From NCBI GenBank assembly GCA_031459715.1, contig JAVKIA010000001.1:1-64000 (forward strand): a stretch of DNA of 64,000 bases. The letters run 5' to 3'. The position numbers and the translations under genes were made by a program. This document shows, piece after piece, positions 17,642 to 26,623 of the stretch; within the stretch, counting starts at the first letter, position 1; the number at the start of each line of letters is the position of its first letter. The stretch comes from Armatimonadota bacterium. Its GTDB lineage: Bacteria > Sysuimicrobiota > Sysuimicrobiia > Sysuimicrobiales > Humicultoraceae. The notes beneath the pieces were generated by a model. That model was not told the origin of the DNA, made no database searches, and saw nothing but the letters and a program-made list of their open reading frames with translations.

Positions 17642-17813
17642 CGGTCCCTGTGCGCTGGGCGGCGCCCTGAGACGATGACTCGATAAAAGATCCTTCATTG
17701 AGGCTAGTGGCACTCCGCCCCAGGATCTCGATCTCCACGACGCCCTTCAGCTGAAGCCCGCCTAGCTTCTCGATGCCTGCAGGCCCGGCGAGATCCCGGA
17801 CTGTGCAGCGGCC

Positions 17814-18365
17814 TCACAGGAGCGTAGCCGGCACCTCGTAGCCGGCGCCGATAAGGGCTTCCACCAGCCGCTCCCGGCGGTCCTCGAACCGACCGGAGAA
17901 GAGGGGGCGGCAGGAGGCGATCTCGGCGGTCTGTGCGACCACCTTGAGGGCGAACGCCAGGCAGGTAGCCTCACCGCACTCTCCGCAGTTGAGGCCGGGT
18001 AGGAGCCTGTAAACATCCAGCGCCTTGAGCACATCACAGCTCTTGTAGCTGGGGGTGATGGTCTCGCGCGCGCTGTAGGTCCTATTGATCAGGTCTTGCA
18101 GCCAGAGGAGCGTCCGCTGGGCGTCGGCATCGTCAGCCACCCTGGTAATCGCGGCGCGCCGCGGGAAGAGGGTAAAGAACTTCCCTTCGTGCCGGAAGCT
18201 GAGAATGCCCGCCTCCGGCCGGTAGACGCACCCCTTGAGTACGGCATTGAGGTAGGGGAAGACCGCCGACACGTCGTCGGAGAAGGCCGCCAGGCAGTTG
18301 AGCGTCTCAGCGGTGGGGTTGCACTCCGGGGCGAAGAGCTGGTACTTGAACTCGCGGAGCAGCAT
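17814..18365 (-). CDS. 4Fe-4S domain protein (LNCGECG motif)
   Basis: Start at the ATG at 18365 after GGGGAGGTGAGGGGG. The 183-residue protein has an N-terminal domain of unknown type (MLLREFKYQLFAPECNPTAE) and a C-terminal cluster motif LNCGECGEATCLAFAL with a further Cys about 18 residues later (ASCRPL). This is the C-x2-C-x4-C-x(n)-C arrangement of the small 4Fe-4S domain in RnfB and acetyl-CoA synthase/decarbonylase subunits (PF04060-like). It may carry electrons. It converges on the CopCD gene. The frame stays open for about 58 more codons after the TGA (see findings). Confidence 0.75.
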   Translation of the reverse strand: MLLREFKYQLFAPECNPTAETLNCLAAFSDDVSAVFPYLNAVLKGCVYRPEAGILSFRHEGKFFTLFPRRAAITRVADDADAQRTLLWLQDLINRTYSARETITPSYKSCDVLKALDVYRLLPGLNCGECGEATCLAFALKVVAQTAEIASCRPLFSGRFEDRRERLVEALIGAGYEVPATLL

Positions 18366-19043
18366 CCCCCTCACCTCCCCTTGCTGAGGTTCACCCGTCA
18401 CCGCCTTACCCCTCCCCAGTAGCGCCCCCAGAGTGAGACGGTGCGAGAAGGCTTGAGCTTCCTGCAGGGGCGGCCACTCCGTGACGCGCTCCGGTGGGAT
18501 CGGCGAGACAGGGTTCCACCTGGATGATGGCCACCCGAGTCAACCAGTCGCCCATAAGTCCTGCCCGCCGCCAGTGCACATATTCCATTTAGAGTATGTC
18601 TCCCAGGCCTTCGCCGGCCAATCAGGTCCCCGCCCGATCCCTCAACCAAAAGAGCTACAGGCCGATTAAGGGTGCAGCGGATGGCCAACCAGGTACCGAC
18701 CTCGATGGCAGAGAGATCATGCGGGATGTGGTAAGGTTGCAGTCCTGGCCTGAAGGAATGCACCTGACCACGCTGCTGGAACCCCGCAGGTTGTCGCCGC
18801 AGTGATTCGCCAGGTCGACCTGCCTGCAGCAGGCGCTGCGGCGGCTGACCGCGCCGGCACCATAGGAGCAGGCGGACCTCGATCCCTGAGGCCATTCCGG
18901 TCTCCCAGCTGGTCGCCAGTGAACATGTGCCTTCCCCCATGCACCGGTCCGGCTGCGTTGCGCCTTCCCTCCCGTCATGCGCCCATGCCCAGCCGGCCCA
19001 CCAGGTATACTGGAGCGGGAAAAACCTGGAGGAGGGAAGGAAC
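18366..19043. other. 678-bp gap without a recognisable gene
   Basis: Several frames are open on the minus strand (for example 18406-18588, with EYVHWRRAGLMGDWLTRVAI), but they switch frame repeatedly and match nothing recognisable. The gap separates two divergently transcribed genes, so both promoters must lie here. A decayed gene is possible; no terminator-like hairpin or dyad stands out. Confidence 0.45.
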
Positions 19044-19577
19044 ATGGAGCTCAGTGGCACGCGGGTCGCCGTGCTGGTGGAGGAGAACTACGAGGACCTG
19101 GAGCTCTGGTATCCACTGCTGCGGCTACGAGAGGCCGGCGCCGAGGTGAAGACCGTCGGACCTGCAGCGGGGCAGGAGTACAAGAGCAAGCACGGGTATC
19201 CGGCAAAGGCCGACCTGGGCATGGAGAAGGCCAACGCGGCCGACTTCGACGCGCTGGTCATTCCCGGCGGGTACGCGCCCGATCGGATGCGCCGCCACGC
19301 CGCCATGCTGGGCCTGGTGCGGGCCATGCACGAGGCGGGCAAGCCCGTCGCCTTCATCTGTCATGCCGGCTGGGTGCCCATCTCGGCCGGGATCGTCCGC
19401 GGTCGCACCGTGACCAGTTTCTCCGCCATCAGGGACGACCTGATCAACGCAGGTGCCCAGTGGGTAGACCAGGAGGTGGTCGTGGACGGCAACCTGATCT
19501 CCTCCCGCTCCCCGGCCGATCTGCCCGCGTTCTGCCGGGAGCTGGTGCGCATGCTCACACGGGTCAGGGTGGGCTGA
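19044..19577 (+). CDS. DJ-1/PfpI-family protein (copy 1)
   Basis: The ATG at 19044 follows GGAGGAGGGAAGGA; the longer frame upstream is rejected. The 177-residue cytoplasmic protein has the PfpI layout: RVAVLVEENYEDLELWYPLL, then [15 protein letters not shown] and the nucleophile elbow FICHAGW with the reactive Cys. Family members include glyoxalase/deglycase-type and protease-like stress proteins. The usual ICHGPQ elbow is replaced by ICHAGW; the His beside the Cys is kept. A second, more typical copy lies at 33457-34062. Likely detoxification of reactive carbonyls, by family. Confidence 0.82.
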   Translation: MELSGTRVAVLVEENYEDLELWYPLLRLREAGAEVKTVGPAAGQEYKSKHGYPAKADLGMEKANAADFDALVIPGGYAPDRMRRHAAMLGLVRAMHEAGKPVAFICHAGWVPISAGIVRGRTVTSFSAIRDDLINAGAQWVDQEVVVDGNLISSRSPADLPAFCRELVRMLTRVRVG

Positions 19578-19647
19578 GACGGAGGATTCTCCCTGCGAGC
19601 AAACTTCTGCGGCAGGCAGCGCGTCTAATATGGTGGAGGTGACAGCG

Positions 19648-20100
19648 ATGCGTAGATGGATTCTCCTGCTGGCTCCCCTGCTGGCCGTGGCCATCGCCGC
19701 CGGGGTCGTGACGGCTCAGCCGGCTCCGCCTCCCCCGGGAGCGGCGGGGTTGCCGCCCTTCCTCGCCCGCTTCCGCACCGAGCTGAACCTCAGCGATGAC
19801 CAGGTGAACCGCCTGAGCCAGGCCTACACCACCTACCGGACCCGCACCGAGCGACTGCGCCTGGACCTGGCGCGGGCCCGCCTGGACCTGCGGGAGGCGT
19901 TCCTGGCCCCGACCCCCGACCGCGCCCGGGTAGAGGCCGTCGCCCGCCGCATCGGTGGGTTGCAGGACCAGCTCACCCAGGCGCGCATCGGACTGCTGCT
20001 GGAGATCCGCACCATCCTCACCCCGCAGCAGGCGGAGCGCCTGCGGGCCCTCTGGCGACAGCAACGGGCCCGCCGCTGGCCGGGACGGTGGAGGTGGTAG
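19648..20100 (+). CDS. Spy/CpxP-like periplasmic protein
   Basis: Start at the ATG at 19648, after GGTGGAGGTGACAGC. The 150-residue product has a signal peptide (RRWILLLAPLLAVAIAAG, cut near VTAQ) and a helical domain with LNLSDDQVNRLSQAY and LTPQQAERLRALWRQQ. These are the paired LTxxQ-like motifs of the Spy/CpxP/ZraP heavy-metal resistance and chaperone family. The motif appears as LSDDQ in copy 1 and LTPQQ in copy 2. A Pro/Gly-rich linker follows the signal peptide and the C-terminus is Arg/Trp rich. Likely an envelope stress chaperone or metal-binding protein. Confidence 0.75.
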   Translation: MRRWILLLAPLLAVAIAAGVVTAQPAPPPPGAAGLPPFLARFRTELNLSDDQVNRLSQAYTTYRTRTERLRLDLARARLDLREAFLAPTPDRARVEAVARRIGGLQDQLTQARIGLLLEIRTILTPQQAERLRALWRQQRARRWPGRWRW

Positions 20101-20122
20101 GTCGGATCCTCGTGGGGTGTCG

Positions 20123-21853
20123 TCAGGCAGGGCGGGAGGAGGGGGGTGCAGCCTCCTCCCTGAGTAACCCGTATTTCTCCGCTTCGCAGGTGAGGACCAG
20201 CTGCGCCCAGAACTTGGGGTCCCGCAGGGAGACCGTGGACGCCTGACGGATGCGTTCCAGACGTTGACGCACGGTGTTGCGGTGCAGGTTCAGCGCGCGG
20301 GCCGTGGCCCCGATGTTGAACTCGTTGCTGAGGAGGGCAAGCAGGGTCGTCTGCAGGGCCGACCGGTCGTTGGTATCGCCGAGCCTGCCCAGAGTGTCCT
20401 GCTGCAGCTTCCTCAGGAGGGCTCTGTCTGCGCGGTGCAGCAGCCGGGCCAGCACGTGGTCGTCGTAAAAGAAGATGCCGCCCATGGGGTAGACGACCTC
20501 CACCAGCGTGTCTGCCTCCCAGTAGCTCTGCGCCACCCCCTCTGCGCCCCGGTGGATTCCTCCCACGGTCAGAACCAGGTGCGTGTCGGGATCCTGCGCG
20601 CGCACCGATTCCCACAGCTTGTCCACGCAGAACCGGACCCGCGGCATCCCCGCGGCAGCCGGCAGGAGGAAGACGATCTGGTTGAGGAGGAAAGTGGTGA
20701 ACTGAGGGAGGTTGAGGCTCTCCAGGGAAGAGCGCAGCGCCCGCCCGTAGCGCTCCCGTAGCTCGAACTCCTTTCGACCCGCCAGCGCCCAGCGACGGCC
20801 GCGTTGGGAGCTGGGAGCGATGGTCAGGACTCCTACCGCGTAGTCGCCCTGGTGATCGAAGCCCATGAGCTGGGCACGTTCGCGCAGTGCCGGCGAGCGG
20901 TGAAACTCCCCGCGGAGCAGGGCATCGACGAAGGTGTGGCGCACGCGGCTCTCCACGGAGGCCACAGCCTGCTGGCGCAGGATGTGCAGCGCGGCCACCG
21001 TGGCGATCTCTTCTGCCGCCTGCATGTCCAGCTCCGAGACGGGCTGCTGCCCTTCCAGGATCCACACGTATCCCAGCGTCTCCCGGGCGGTACGGATGGG
21101 ACAGACCACGCGGGCCTCCATGCCGGCATCGGGGATGGGGGGAATGCGCAGGGGTCCGTTGGTCTCGTGCATCCTCTTGAGCATTCCCATGCGGTCCAGG
21201 GCCTGCAGGACGCGCTGCGGCGTGCGCGTCTGGCGGATGGTTTCCATGCGCGCGCTGTCCTTCAGGCCGCCGACATCGGTGTAGGCCAAGAGGCGAAACT
21301 CTGCATCCTCGATGGTGACCGGCTTGCCGATCAGCTCGCTCAAGGTATCAGCGATCTCCTGCAGGTTTTCCGCCTCCACGGCTGCGCGCGTCAGCGCCCG
21401 ATGGATCTGTTCTAGCTGCGCCAGCCGGGTGTGCTGCCGGCTGAGGATCTCACGGTGCACGGCCTCCGTGATGTCGACGAACTTGACCTCGTAGGGCGCT
21501 TCCAGGATGGGCAGGCCCAGCCTGTCCGCCTCCCGCCTGACCGTGGCGGGCACCCTGTCGATGAACTTGCCCGTCTCAAAAAGGATGCCGGCGAGGGAGA
21601 GCCTGTCCAGCTCCCGGATGGTGCGGCGTTGCACGACGGGGTCCCTGGGCCAGCCGTAGCCCGTGGTCAGGAGCAGCTCGCCCCCGTGCAGCCACGGCGT
21701 GATCTCCGGGATGTCCACGATGTGTACCCAGCGGATGGACCGGTGCAGGCCCCGCCGGCCTGCCACTACCCTGGCCTGGCGGAGCGCCTCCAGCTTGAGA
21801 GCCTCGCGGACGGTAAGGCCCGCTGGCTGCTGCAGTACCGGTGCATTCTGCAT
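20123..21853 (-). CDS. PucR-family transcriptional regulator
   Basis: A 576-residue regulator. The N-terminal PucR domain starts LTVREALKLEALRQARVVAG and includes WVHIVDIPEITPWLHGGELL. A GAF-like middle domain (about 180-290, IGKPVTIEDAEFRLLAY) precedes the C-terminal PucR-type helix-turn-helix (NEFNIGATARALNLHRNTVR). Start at the ATG at 21853; an earlier in-frame TTG is possible. In Bacillus, PucR controls purine and ureide use. It is divergent from livKHMGF and the catabolic genes behind it, which are its most likely targets. Confidence 0.88.
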   Translation of the reverse strand: MQNAPVLQQPAGLTVREALKLEALRQARVVAGRRGLHRSIRWVHIVDIPEITPWLHGGELLLTTGYGWPRDPVVQRRTIRELDRLSLAGILFETGKFIDRVPATVRREADRLGLPILEAPYEVKFVDITEAVHREILSRQHTRLAQLEQIHRALTRAAVEAENLQEIADTLSELIGKPVTIEDAEFRLLAYTDVGGLKDSARMETIRQTRTPQRVLQALDRMGMLKRMHETNGPLRIPPIPDAGMEARVVCPIRTARETLGYVWILEGQQPVSELDMQAAEEIATVAALHILRQQAVASVESRVRHTFVDALLRGEFHRSPALRERAQLMGFDHQGDYAVGVLTIAPSSQRGRRWALAGRKEFELRERYGRALRSSLESLNLPQFTTFLLNQIVFLLPAAAGMPRVRFCVDKLWESVRAQDPDTHLVLTVGGIHRGAEGVAQSYWEADTLVEVVYPMGGIFFYDDHVLARLLHRADRALLRKLQQDTLGRLGDTNDRSALQTTLLALLSNEFNIGATARALNLHRNTVRQRLERIRQASTVSLRDPKFWAQLVLTCEAEKYGLLREEAAPPSSRPA

Positions 21854-22073
21854 GGGAAGGGGGCCCCTCAATGTGTATTTTGGCCATTGTGTGGCTGATT
21901 CCTGTTCCCTACTTTTGGCCTGGGCCAACCTGCAGCGACTCGGTCGGGTGCCCCGCGGGAGGCCAAGACATGTGGAAGCAGAGGGGATCATTACGTGAGG
22001 GTAAGCGGTGTGGGGCGCTGGGTGCGGCGCCCGATACCGTTGGTAGCACCCGGCCAACGGGGAGGTGGGACGC
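21854..22073. promoter_or_regulatory. Divergent promoter region, PucR / liv operon
   Basis: 220 bp between two divergent genes. It contains two similar 10-mers in direct orientation, CAATGTGTAT and CATTGTGTGG (about 21869-21893), spaced about two helix turns apart. They are candidate regulator half-sites. No convincing -35/-10 pair or riboswitch fold was identified. Confidence 0.35.
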
Positions 22074-23309
22074 GTGAGGAGCCAGCTGGCAAGGATTCTC
22101 CTGCTCAGCGTGCTGCTTGTGGGCTTGACGGGGCCGGTGTGGGGGCCCGCTCCGGAGGGCGCGGTACCCACAGAGAGCGCAACGTGCCTGCCGGGGGTGG
22201 AGGTCACCGGTGGGATCGCTCTGCCCGCCGCCCTGGCCGCCGGAGCCCCACCTACGGTCAAGGTGGGCTACTCCGCTCCGTTTACGGGCGCGGCGGCGGA
22301 ATTTGGCACTAACGGCTGGCGAGGCATCCAGTTGGCCCTGGAAGAGATCAACGCCAAGGGCCTGCGGGTTGCCGGGAAGACCTATCGTGTGGCCGTGGTC
22401 CGCTACGACGACCGCTGCGAGCCCACGGAGGGCGCGGCCAACGTGCGCAAGCTGGTCCTGGTGGACAAGGTCGTGGCCGTACTGGGCTCGCACTGCAGCT
22501 CGGTGTGCGTGGCCATGGCCGACCTGTTGGACGAGTTCAAGGTGCCGGGCCTGACCATCGAGTGCGCCGCGGACAAGGTAACCAGCCCGGGACACCCCTT
22601 CTACTTCAGGGCGCGTCCCAGCGTGGGGCTGATGGCTCCCCTGGCCACGCCCAAGCTGGTGAAGATCTTCAAGCCCAAGACGGCGGGCTTTCTGGCCATT
22701 AACGACGACTACGGACGGGGATTTGCCCAGGCGTTTGAGAACGAACTGAGCAAGCGCGGGGTGAAGACCACTCTCAAGACTTTCTTCGAGCGGGGGACCA
22801 CGGACTTCTCCGTGCACCTGACCCAGGCGAAGACTGCCGCGCCGGACATCGTATTCTACGTGGGCGTGACCCCGGAAGGAGCGCTGATCCTGAAGCAGGC
22901 CAAGGAGTTCGGGCTCACTCCCAGGATCAAGTTCGTGGGGTCCGAGGAGATGAGCGAGATGGAGCTGCTGAAACTGGCCGGTGCCGCCGTGCTGGAAGGG
23001 ACTTACTCCATCGCCCTGTGGGGCTCCGTCCCGCAGCAGTTCGCCGACCGCGTGCAGAAGAAGTTCGGAGCGCCTATGCACTACGCCATCATCTACGGAT
23101 ACGACGCCATGTGGACGGTGGCTCGGGCCATCGAGGGGGCCCAAGCGCTGGATCCGGTCAAGGTGCGTGACGCCATGAAGCGCGTCCAGTTCCAGGGGCT
23201 GCAGGGGTTCATCAAGTTCGAGGACTTCGACACCTTCAAGAACCAGGGTCGCTACAGCCCGTGGCTTATCCAGTGGGTGAAGGGGCAGAGGAAGGTGGTC
23301 ACGGAGTAA
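22074..23309 (+). CDS. livK: ABC importer substrate-binding protein, LivK type
   Basis: A 411-residue exported binding protein of the branched-chain amino acid (HAAT) class. The GTG at 22074 follows GGGGAGGTGGGACGC. A long signal/leader region (residues 1-60) precedes the mature domain, which opens VKVGYSAPFTGAAAEFGTNG. It has GIQLALEEINAKG and later INDDYGRGFAQAFENELSKR, the standard type I periplasmic-binding fold. The paired Cys in CSSVC and ECAA may form a disulphide. The substrate cannot be read from sequence; context favours a beta-amino acid or similar amide. First gene of the liv operon. Confidence 0.9.
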   Translation: MRSQLARILLLSVLLVGLTGPVWGPAPEGAVPTESATCLPGVEVTGGIALPAALAAGAPPTVKVGYSAPFTGAAAEFGTNGWRGIQLALEEINAKGLRVAGKTYRVAVVRYDDRCEPTEGAANVRKLVLVDKVVAVLGSHCSSVCVAMADLLDEFKVPGLTIECAADKVTSPGHPFYFRARPSVGLMAPLATPKLVKIFKPKTAGFLAINDDYGRGFAQAFENELSKRGVKTTLKTFFERGTTDFSVHLTQAKTAAPDIVFYVGVTPEGALILKQAKEFGLTPRIKFVGSEEMSEMELLKLAGAAVLEGTYSIALWGSVPQQFADRVQKKFGAPMHYAIIYGYDAMWTVARAIEGAQALDPVKVRDAMKRVQFQGLQGFIKFEDFDTFKNQGRYSPWLIQWVKGQRKVVTE

Positions 23310-23340
23310 CGCGCATCCCCTCCGGCGTCGGACCTGACGC

Positions 23341-24198
23341 GTGCTGGAGAACATTGCCTTCCAAGTCGTCAACGGCCTGATCATGGGGGCGATTTACGCC
23401 CTCATGGCGTTAGGCCTCAACCTCATCTGGAGCATCACCGACGTTCCTGAGTTCAGCCAGGGGGGCATCTACGTCATCGCCGCCTACGGCGGCTACTTTG
23501 TCACCGTGTCGGCGGGGCTGCCTTCGTTCGTCGGCCTCTTCGCCGCCATGGCCACGGGGGCGGTTCTCGCCTTCGGCTTCGAGAAGGTCCTCTACCGGCG
23601 GATGAGGGGAATGACCTTGAACCTCCTCCTCACTGCCATCGCGCTGTTCTTCCTCCTGGCCAACGTGGCCATCTGGCTGTGGACCCCCAAGGCGAAGTTC
23701 ATTGCCCCCTATATTGCTGGTGAGGTGGCTTTTCTGGGGCTGCAGATTGGGCGGCAGCGGTTGCTGGTGCTGGTGCTCTCCGCGCTGCTGTTCCTGCTGG
23801 TGAACCTGTTCGTCTGGCGGACGAAGCTGGGCAAGGCCATTCGCGCCGCCTCTCAGGACCGGGAAACCGCCCAGCTCATGGGCATCAACATCGACACCGT
23901 CAACTCGGTGGTCTTCGGCCTAGGGGGAGCGCTGTCGGGTACCGCCGCCGCCCTCATCTCGCCTCTCTACGCGGTCTATCCGGCCATGGGAGACCTTCCT
24001 CTACTCAAGGCGCTGGTGGTGGTCATCCTGGGAGGACTGGGCAGCGTGAACGGGGTCCTTGTGGCGGGGGGAATCCTGGGGGTTGTGGAGAGCCTGGGAG
24101 CTGCATTCGTCTCGTCAGCCTACCAGCACGGCTTTGCCTTTTTCATCTTGATCCTCGTCCTCCTGCTCAGACCCAGGGGGTTGTTCGGGAGGATGTAG
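23341..24198 (+). CDS. livH: Branched-chain amino acid-type ABC permease LivH
   Basis: A 285-residue inner-membrane permease, GTG start. It has about eight hydrophobic helices, the LivH start VNGLIMGAIYALMALGLNLI and the conserved cytoplasmic loop TKLGKAIRAASQDRETAQLM followed by GINIDTVNSVVFGLGGALSG. It ends LLRPRGLFGRM, also typical. It partners LivM at 24202 and follows the binding protein by 31 bp. Confidence 0.92.
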   Translation: MLENIAFQVVNGLIMGAIYALMALGLNLIWSITDVPEFSQGGIYVIAAYGGYFVTVSAGLPSFVGLFAAMATGAVLAFGFEKVLYRRMRGMTLNLLLTAIALFFLLANVAIWLWTPKAKFIAPYIAGEVAFLGLQIGRQRLLVLVLSALLFLLVNLFVWRTKLGKAIRAASQDRETAQLMGINIDTVNSVVFGLGGALSGTAAALISPLYAVYPAMGDLPLLKALVVVILGGLGSVNGVLVAGGILGVVESLGAAFVSSAYQHGFAFFILILVLLLRPRGLFGRM

Positions 24199-24201
24199 AC
24201 C

Positions 24202-25182
24202 GTGACCACCACCGCCCGGCTGGCACTGTCCCGTGGCCGCGGGCTCGCCCTGAGCGCCCTGCTCATCGGGCTGATCTTCATTGTCCTGCCTCTGGTGGCA
24301 TCGGAATACGTGGTTTACGTCATGGTGCTGGCCTTCCTCTTTGCCGCGTTGACCGCAAGCTACGACCTGCTGTTGGGCTACACGGGGCAGCTCTCTTTCG
24401 CCCCGGGGGCGTTCTACGGCATCGGGGCCTACACCTCGGCCCTGCTCACCCTGCGCACGGGCACGCCCTTTTGGGTCGCTCTGCCGGTGACAGGGGTCTT
24501 CGTCTTCCTGCTGGCGGCAGGGGTGGGGTATCCGGCCCTTAAGCTGCGCGGTGCGTACTTCGCGGTGACCACCTTCTTCTTTGCCCACTTCGTCTACCTG
24601 GTCTTTCTCAACTCGGTCACGCTGACGGGAGGGCCGCTGGGGCTAGGAGGTATCCGGCCACCCGAGGGGATCTCTCTTCCGGGACTGGGAACGGTGAATT
24701 TTGCCAGCCTGAGGGCATACTACTACCTGGTCGGGGTCTTCTTCTTCGCCGTGATCCTCTTCCTTTATTTCCTCGTGCGTTCCAGGCTCGGCAGACTCTT
24801 CGTCTCCATCAGGGAAGATGAGGTGCTGGCCGAGTCCATCGGCGTCAACACCGCCGCCTGCAAGGTGCTCTCCTTCAGTATCAGTGCGGCGCTGGCGGGA
24901 CTGGCGGGCAGCCTCTTTGCGCACTTCTTTCGGCTGCTGCACCCCTCCACGTTTGCCTGGATGACCTCGGAGATGGTGGTGATCATGACCCTGGTGGGGG
25001 GAACGGGCACGCTGTTCGGTCCGGTGCTGGGTGCCGGGATTGTCACCTTCATTCTGGAGCTGATGCGCTTTGCTCCAGAGCTGCGCTTCATCGTCTGGGC
25101 GGTGGCGCTGATCCTCGTTTTGGTCTTCGAGCCCAGAGGCCTAGCCGGGATCGCTGCGCGTCTTTTCCGCAGGTCGGCCTAG
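24202..25182 (+). CDS. livM: Branched-chain amino acid-type ABC permease LivM
   Basis: 326 residues, starting with GTG 3 bp after livH. About ten membrane helices; LivM marks include ASYDLLLGYTGQLSFAPGAF, YGIGAYTSALL and the EAA-like loop SRLGRLFVSIREDEVLAESI followed by GVNTAACKVLSFSISAALAG. It ends VLVFEPRGLAGIAARLF, as usual. Forms the heterodimeric membrane channel with LivH. Confidence 0.92.
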   Translation: MTTTARLALSRGRGLALSALLIGLIFIVLPLVASEYVVYVMVLAFLFAALTASYDLLLGYTGQLSFAPGAFYGIGAYTSALLTLRTGTPFWVALPVTGVFVFLLAAGVGYPALKLRGAYFAVTTFFFAHFVYLVFLNSVTLTGGPLGLGGIRPPEGISLPGLGTVNFASLRAYYYLVGVFFFAVILFLYFLVRSRLGRLFVSIREDEVLAESIGVNTAACKVLSFSISAALAGLAGSLFAHFFRLLHPSTFAWMTSEMVVIMTLVGGTGTLFGPVLGAGIVTFILELMRFAPELRFIVWAVALILVLVFEPRGLAGIAARLFRRSA

Positions 25183-25184
25183 CC

Positions 25185-25913
25185 ATGCTCCTGCAAGTCG
25201 AAGGCCTGTGCAAGACATTCGGCGGCGTCACCGCTGTGCGTGACCTGAGCTTTACTGTCTCCGCCGGGGAGCGGCTGGGGATCATTGGGCCCAACGGGGC
25301 GGGGAAGACCACCACCTTCAACATCATCAGCGGGGAGTACCGGCCCACCGCCGGGATGGTCCGGCTGGACGGGGGGCGCATCGACGGGCTGCGGCCCCAC
25401 CAGATCAACAGGAGAGGCATCGCCCGGACCTTCCAGATCGTCAGGGTCTTTGGCACCCTGACCGTGCGGGAGCATGTGCTCACGGGGGTCCTTTCCAGGC
25501 AACCTGGCCTGCGTGTCGGCGCGCGCCAGGCGGAGGAGGCAGAAGAGCTCCTCCAGCTCACCGGCCTGGAGCGCTTCCGCAATACGCTGGCCCGCAACCT
25601 GACCACGGCCTCCAAGAAGCGGCTGGAGCTGGCCACCGCCCTGGCCACCAGGCCCAGGGTGCTCCTGCTGGATGAGCTCATGGCCGGGCTCAACCCGGTA
25701 GAGGTGGAGGAGTCCATGGAGCTGCTGCGCCGCATCAACCAGGAGCGGGGGATTACCCTGATTGTCGTGGAGCACGTGATGAAAGCCATCATGGGCCTGT
25801 GCCAGCGGATTCTGGTGCTGCACTACGGAGAGAAGATCGCAGAGGGGACCCCGCAGGAAGTGGCGGGCAACCGGCGGGTGATCGAGGCTTACCTGGGTGA
25901 GGAATATGCTTGA
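25185..25913 (+). CDS. livG: Branched-chain amino acid-type ABC ATPase LivG
   Basis: A 242-residue cytoplasmic ATPase starting 2 bp after livM. Walker A is GPNGAGKTTTFN (about residues 35-46), Walker B LLLDE, and the switch His is in IVVEHVMKAIMG. The signature loop reads LTTASKKRLELA instead of the usual LSYGQQRRLEIA, so the canonical Ser-Gly of the ABC motif is not obvious. Similar degenerate signatures occur in some LivG subgroups, so it is probably functional. It overlaps livF by 8 bp. Confidence 0.9.
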   Translation: MLLQVEGLCKTFGGVTAVRDLSFTVSAGERLGIIGPNGAGKTTTFNIISGEYRPTAGMVRLDGGRIDGLRPHQINRRGIARTFQIVRVFGTLTVREHVLTGVLSRQPGLRVGARQAEEAEELLQLTGLERFRNTLARNLTTASKKRLELATALATRPRVLLLDELMAGLNPVEVEESMELLRRINQERGITLIVVEHVMKAIMGLCQRILVLHYGEKIAEGTPQEVAGNRRVIEAYLGEEYA

Positions 25914-26610
25914 GCTCTCCCGGATCAGCGTCGGCTACAATGCCCTCCAGGTCGTCTGGGACGTCTCCCTGACGGTGCAGCGGGGAGAGCTGGTGGCCCT
26001 GGTGGGGGCCAACGGAGCCGGGAAGTCCACTGTGCTGAAGACGGTGGCCGGCCTGTTGCGGCCTATCAGCGGCCAGATCACCCTGGAGGGTACGCGGATC
26101 GACGGCCTGCCGGCACATGCCATCGTGGCCCGCGGGCTCGCCCTGGTTCCCGAGGGGCGGAGGGTATTCCCCTACATGACGGTGGCGGAAAACCTGGAGC
26201 TGGGGGCTTTTCTGGAGACGCGGCGCGCCCGTATCCAGGAGACCCTGGCTTGGGTCTTCGACCTCTTCCCCATCCTCAAGGTGCGCCACAATCAGCTGGC
26301 GGGCACCCTCAGCGGGGGGGAGCAGCAGATGCTTGTGATCGGTCGGGCGCTGATGTCCCGTCCCAGACTGCTGATGATGGACGAGCCCTCCCTGGGTCTG
26401 GCTCCGGCCGTGGTCTCCACGGTGTTTGCCTCGGTGGGCAGGCTGCTGCAGGAAGGCATCACCGTGCTGCTGGTGGAGCAGAACGTGCGCAAGGCGCTGG
26501 AGCTGGCGCACCGGGGGTACGTTCTGGAGAACGGGCGAATCGTCCTCAGCGGTCCCAGCGCCGACCTCCTGGCTGATGCCGGAGTGAAGAAGGCTTACCT
26601 GGGGGTGTGA
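25906..26610 (+). CDS. livF: Branched-chain amino acid-type ABC ATPase LivF
   Basis: Start at the ATG at 25906 (MLELSRISVGYN) with GAGG upstream; an earlier GTG adds three residues. The 234-residue ATPase has Walker A GANGAGKST, signature LSGGEQQMLVIGRAL, Walker B LLMMDEPSLGLAP and the switch region LLVEQNVRKALELAHRGYVL. It forms the ATPase pair with LivG and overlaps its 3' end. Confidence 0.92.
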   Translation: MLELSRISVGYNALQVVWDVSLTVQRGELVALVGANGAGKSTVLKTVAGLLRPISGQITLEGTRIDGLPAHAIVARGLALVPEGRRVFPYMTVAENLELGAFLETRRARIQETLAWVFDLFPILKVRHNQLAGTLSGGEQQMLVIGRALMSRPRLLMMDEPSLGLAPAVVSTVFASVGRLLQEGITVLLVEQNVRKALELAHRGYVLENGRIVLSGPSADLLADAGVKKAYLGV

Positions 26611-26623
26611 GGAGGGAGAGGCG

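Noticed and set aside
18398-19060. A 220-codon minus-strand frame in the 18.4-19.0 kb gap
   Set aside because: No domain, no consistent frame usage and it runs over the ribosome binding site of the divergent gene.
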